A stretch of DNA of 64,000 nucleotides. Origin: Casuarius casuarius (Eukaryota > Chordata > Aves > Casuariiformes > Casuariidae). The stretch covers positions 5,101,644-5,165,643 of the forward strand of contig PTFA01000020.1 of the NCBI GenBank assembly GCA_003342895.1. The letters are read 5' to 3'. Both the position numbers and the translations under genes were made by a program. The notes under the pieces are model-generated. The model was not told the DNA's origin. It was given only the letters and a program-made list of their open reading frames with translations, and did not search any database. The number at the start of each line of letters is the position of its first letter. Position 1 is the first letter of the stretch. Shown here piece after piece: positions 59,501 to 64,000 of this stretch.

Positions 59501-62500
59501 AGTTAACAGGAACATCAGAAAGCTATGAAAGGAATCACNTTAAAAACTAGAAGCTCTGCTTATTCAGCTGGCTATGAAAGAGTCACTGATTGCTGTGCGT
59601 GCCTTCTTTAAGGCAGGTATTCAATTAAAAAGACAATAACAGGAATGATCCAGTAAACCACCCAGCTGAGAGCAGCCCAACTGGTTGCCTCTAGACCAGT
59701 TCCCTCCTCAGCTGCTGCATGATACAATGCCCAGCCTGAATATATCTTAAGACCAGACTTATTCTTCAGTTTTTTCTGACGGATGCTGCACACATCCTTT
59801 TCAGCACCTGAGTATGAAAGCACAGACACAACAAAACATTTCTTGCCTTAACTCAATTGAGATGAATAACAAGGAAGGAGGAGAAGAGGAAGTAAAGGAT
59901 GTGAAAATTACCATATCTGAGCCTTTTGCTGCTGGATATATGGCTAAAAAACATATTGTTTGTGACTCCAGTGAAATGAGAGCATGCTGTAAGAGAGTTT
60001 GCTACAATCTGTCTTGTTTGTGCACTTGGGGACTTCAGAATGAATTAACTTTATTGGAATGGAGCTGGAAAAAAACTAGATCATTGGCCCAAGGTAAAAA
60101 AAAAAAAAAGGTTTTCATGCTATAGAAAGAATATTACCATTCTCACAAAGAAGTTTTCCGTGAAACAACAAAGATTTTTAAAGCAAAATTCCCTCTGATG
60201 TGAAATCTGCACAAAGCACAAAGAAAATGTAAAAAGGGCCTATGGGAGATTTTTTTTTTTCTGTGTATGCTTCCTAATTTCTCTGTTTGCTAGCGGGTCA
60301 CCTGGGATGTGTCTTCTTTCCAGTGGCTGAACTAAGGCATTTTAGCAGAGCATGCACGGATACAAAAGTTTCCTCACAAAAACATGCAGGTAATGTAACC
60401 ACTTTCTCTAAAGGGGAAATACTTGTGTCCTTTTCCCAACTTATCTGCACCACGTCTGCTTCACCTTGCAGCCACCTGCACTGCAGAAATGTAACTTGAA
60501 TTACCAGCCAGAATCAGCTCCAGAAATCTGCTGCTGACACAAGCCAGTACTGGAGAAAAAAGTCCAAGAAATTACCTTGCGGACAACCATGAAATGACAG
60601 GTATATGCAGGGGAATTTTCTTCATTGCATTCATTAGGAATTGGGCTGAACTCTGAAAAACAAGAGTTTATATACCTTTAAAGTGTTTAGTAGATTAAGT
60701 TAATCTGTACTTTTTTGAATACTGAATTTCTCTCAGAGGTCACTTACATGCTTTGTGTTCTTTATAAGATTATTTTCTCTTATGTTTTTAACTCCTGATC
60801 TTTTGAGCTCTTTTGTTTTCCATTAAAAAGCCACTCTGATTCATGACTACGTGATTTAAAACTCTGAATTTAATTATCATTTTATCTAATTTATTTGACA
60901 TTGAAGTAAGGCTCACTGATCATCAATTTACAGTGGGTTTCATAAAAAAAGACACAAAACACAACAATAAAAAGAATCTATGAAAGTGTTTTCCCAAATA
61001 ACAGCTAGCTCTATCAAAATTGCAAATAAAGTTATTTTTTTTGTTAATAGGTTGGACATCTTACCCCCAACTTTCCTCTGAATTCTATTATTCACTACTG
61101 TCCAGTTTAGCAGGTTGTTTTAGTATGTTTCATGCTGATATGCCAATAGCTGGTTTTACCTCAGTTTTATTGCCTAAGAGTCTGCTTTAATTTTAAAAAA
61201 TATACCTTTTAATATGTTTTGGGACACATTTTAAGACACTTGGGGGGCTCTTTGTTTTTTGCAGAAATGAGCCTTTAAGTCAATCTTATACATATACATA
61301 TATAGTCTTGAAGTTTAGCAGCAGGCTAAACAAACAGGCCCATGGCATAGTGCATCCTCTTCCCATAGCCCACTAGCACGCCTGTGTAAGGCAACGGATG
61401 CTTAAATGTCTATGCTTTCTCTAGTTAAAAGTCTCTTGCAGTCCATCCTGACTCCTCATTTCACAAGTCTCTACAGTTAGAAGCATTTACTGTTTTCTTT
61501 TCTGTTTTAATGCTCTAGAGACCACAATTCCAAAATATTCAGTGGGACAAAGTCTGGAGAAAAACAAGAAAAAGCAGCATTTGGGGCTGCAGGAGGTTGA
61601 TTAAAATTCTTCAGACTCCTGCTTTCCTGCTTATCTCTTGTCCTTGGCCCAAATTTTAAGGAATCACCTTTGATATCTAGGAGATATTTGTTGTTTTTTA
61701 TTTTCCCACATCATTTCTGGAAAGTCAGGAGCAAACAGAGGAGCATGTTACATATAAATCCACTTGTGGTGCAGTAATGATGTTTGAGCCAAAAGCACTA
61801 GAATAATAACTGTGCTCTATGCCAATAGCATTTTGGAAGTCAATTAGGATTTATTTTGTAAGCAATAAAGTTGTATGCAAGCTGGAAACATTTAAATACA
61901 GGAGAATTTCTATATGAATCAACCAAACAATGAAATGCCTTAACCCATCGTGTTTTTCAAGCTGCCTTTTTGCCTGTGTAAACAGTGTAACAGCAACAAT
62001 AAAATATTCTCACTTACTGGCTTGTTAACTAGAAAAATGACAAAAGTCATACAGTTCTAAAGGAAAAAAGCACAGAAATATTAGGGATTATTTAAGGTAG
62101 AAATCTTAAGCTTATTTAATGTTTATTTTTTAAGAATGAAAACTTTTCTTAAAAAAAAGCCTATAATTAAATAAGTCAGATAAGGTGATATTGTAATATT
62201 GCATTGAGGCGTGGTACAGTGTGCTCCGCAGGAAGTGCCTGGGGCAAGGAGGAGGCAAAGCTGGAGGCGAGCCTTAAGCCTCATCTTCCTCAGGGATTTT
62301 CAGAGAGGAACCTCCTTCCATTCTGCGCGAGAGGAAATGGCTTTCTTTCAAAAACAGAGCAGAGGACAATTCTCTTTTGGCTGCGGGCGGAAAACTGGAA
62401 AACCGCAAACAGTGAAGTGTTCCCATCTATGCTCGGTGAGCTAACAGCCTCAGGACTGGGGAGACTCTCCTTTAATTCTCAGTTACAGAAGGGCTCAAGC

Positions 62501-63024
62501 CCACATAGTCTCCCTTCCCCAGCTACAATGTAAAGCCTTGCAACAGTCCTGCTGTCATTCGTGCCAGGGACGGTCCTCCTTCACTTCGCAAAGAAAAAGA
62601 ATAGGGTCAGACTGAGAAATCAAGAAAGGGAAATNACTTTCTTGTCTAGGCATGGGGAGACCCTATAATAATACTCTTTTTAACAGTATAATACCATAAC
62701 TGCATGAACAGAGCAGGGGAAAAGAACCAGAGCTCCCTGGAGAATGGTCTCTAGCAGGCTAAGGAATTACATTCCAGTTGTTTTTCTTTCTGATCAAAAC
62801 CAGCTGGACAGTGTTATGAGGATGGTGTGATGAAGTGTGTGCTGTTAGTTCCCATGCAGTGTTTTGCACACATTTAGGTCTACATGGTTCCCATCTTTAT
62901 AAGCATTCAAATGATCTAAGAATAAAAGAGGAAAATTTTCTATAGGAAATGCCAGATGCCTACAGAAAATAATCAGATACCACTAAATCAAACTCACTAG
63001 TCTATGCTTCACTTTGACAGGCAG

Positions 63025-63076
63025 CCTTTTTCTTTTTTTCTTTTTCTGTTTCTTTTTCTCTTTCTCTTTCTCTTTC
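63025..63076 (+). repeat. Polypyrimidine tract, (CTTT)n-like
   Basis: About 52 bases of C and T with a single G at about 63,048. The right half approaches tandem CTTTCT units. It is a simple repeat and a candidate for assembly length error. Confidence 0.85.
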
Positions 63077-63699
63077 GATGGTGGATTTATCTCTGCCTGG
63101 TAACTAAGGAAAATTTGATAATAGAAACTTTATCTCTTTTCATTTCAGTATGAATTAACTCCTGAATCTCTGTGAAGCCTTCCAAGAGCTATCTTTGTAT
63201 GGTAGGTTATATCAGGAAGTTCTGATTTGGACTTCTTATATGCAACATATCTTCACTAAATAGCATTAATATTGAAAATGCATTATGGAAATCTAATTTG
63301 CCACAGCAGAAAAATCAGGTTTTCTCGTCATCTAACAAGGATTTGCACAGGTAAAATTTTTTTAACAGCAGAAAATATCACATTTTCTTCTTCTCAAACA
63401 TAGTCTTGAAAGCAATACTGTTGAAATCACTGCCCCATCCAGGATAAAGCAACATGCTGCATCCAGGGGATGAAATACCATCTGTATAGCAAAGAGAAAT
63501 GTATTTAGTCAAAGGTCAAATCAAAAGGAATGGGGTGAAAAGATTTCCCACCTGCCAGCACGAATTAAGTTTAATTATTCCACGCCACTGCTCATCTCAT
63601 CGGAGGTAATGAGCTCCATGACAATTCAGTGTCAGGCAAGTGGAGATTCTTTGTTCCAAATAGAAAATTCAGAAAGGATAAAAAGAAATGGCTTGTGTT

Positions 63700-63716
63700 A
63701 AAAAAAAAAAAAAAAA
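63700..63716 (+). repeat. A17 homopolymer
   Basis: Seventeen consecutive A, followed by purine-rich sequence. No processed gene copy was recognised immediately upstream. Confidence 0.9.
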
Positions 63717-64000
63717 GGAAAAGAAATCCGTGAAGGGAAAGCTTAACAGTCTAATAACTTCATATTAAATGGCAAAGGCATTTACTATTTCCTTTGAGAA
63801 GTTACAAGTGTAGATCAAGCTATGTCAGACTAAAATATTAGCAAACTTATTCCCAAATCATAAACTCACATTGCCAAAAACAGTACATCAGAAACTAAAC
63901 TATAAATCCACATTCTCTAAGTTGACATAAGCTGGGATATGACTGGATGTGTGCTCAAATCTGTGAGCTGGGGACCATGCTCAGCTTCTACAGTTTAGAT

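Larger units (their letters stand above)
50097..64000. other. Intergenic DNA, no gene recognised
   Basis: AT-rich DNA alternating with GC-richer patches (53.2-53.9, 55.3-55.5, 57.0-57.3 and 62.2-62.5 kb). The longest frame is a minus-strand ORF at 53,239-53,916. IL15, the expected next gene, was not recognised by exon sequence. Simple repeats include a pyrimidine tract at 63,025-63,076 and an A17 run ending at 63,716. Confidence 0.45.

Noticed and set aside
39331..64000. Exons of IL15, the expected right neighbour
   Set aside because: No frame shows the four-helix cytokine pattern or its conserved Cys spacing. The gene probably lies beyond the window.

Overview
The window looks like vertebrate, most likely bird, nuclear DNA. 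The one recognisable gene has short exons joined by GT-AG introns and starts at a CpG island. The recognisable mobile DNA is old CR1/L2-type LINE sequence, with no Alu- or L1-like elements seen. There are 28 isolated N bases and one 296-base N run, as expected of a draft assembly. No operons, CRISPR arrays, tRNA or rRNA genes were seen.

Layout. Bases 1-23,990 are AT-rich intergenic DNA. They hold three decayed CR1-type LINE fragments (4,736-5,640 plus; 17,981-18,150 plus; about 18,190-19,830 minus), one older L2-like LINE (about 10,728-11,408), a degenerate 43-44 bp tandem repeat (15,404-15,530) and two exon-like orphan reading frames (5,894-6,123 minus; 17,361-17,648 plus). Bases about 23,990-24,580 are a dense CpG island that is very probably the promoter and untranslated first exon of the gene. 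Bases 28,655-39,320 carry the gene body on the plus strand: nine coding exons that join without a frame break into a 320-residue Cys-rich protein. I recognise it as ZNF330 (NOA36, nucleolar autoantigen 36). The polyadenylation signal is at 39,308. Bases 39,330-64,000 are again intergenic. This part has GC-richer patches near 45.2-45.8, 46.6-47.2, 49.1-50.0, 53.2-53.9, 55.3-55.5 and 57.0-57.3 kb, an 85-bp direct repeat about 1.1 kb apart (48,888 and 50,012), and several unassigned ORFs.

In human and chicken, ZNF330 is known to lie between RNF150 and IL15. I looked for exons of both neighbours and recognised none, so they probably lie outside the window. I did not find a convincing undescribed biological system. 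The most checkable oddities are the 20-nt coding microexon, the duplicated 85-bp block, the orphan reading frames and the assembly gap beside an 11-bp purine repeat in intron 8.
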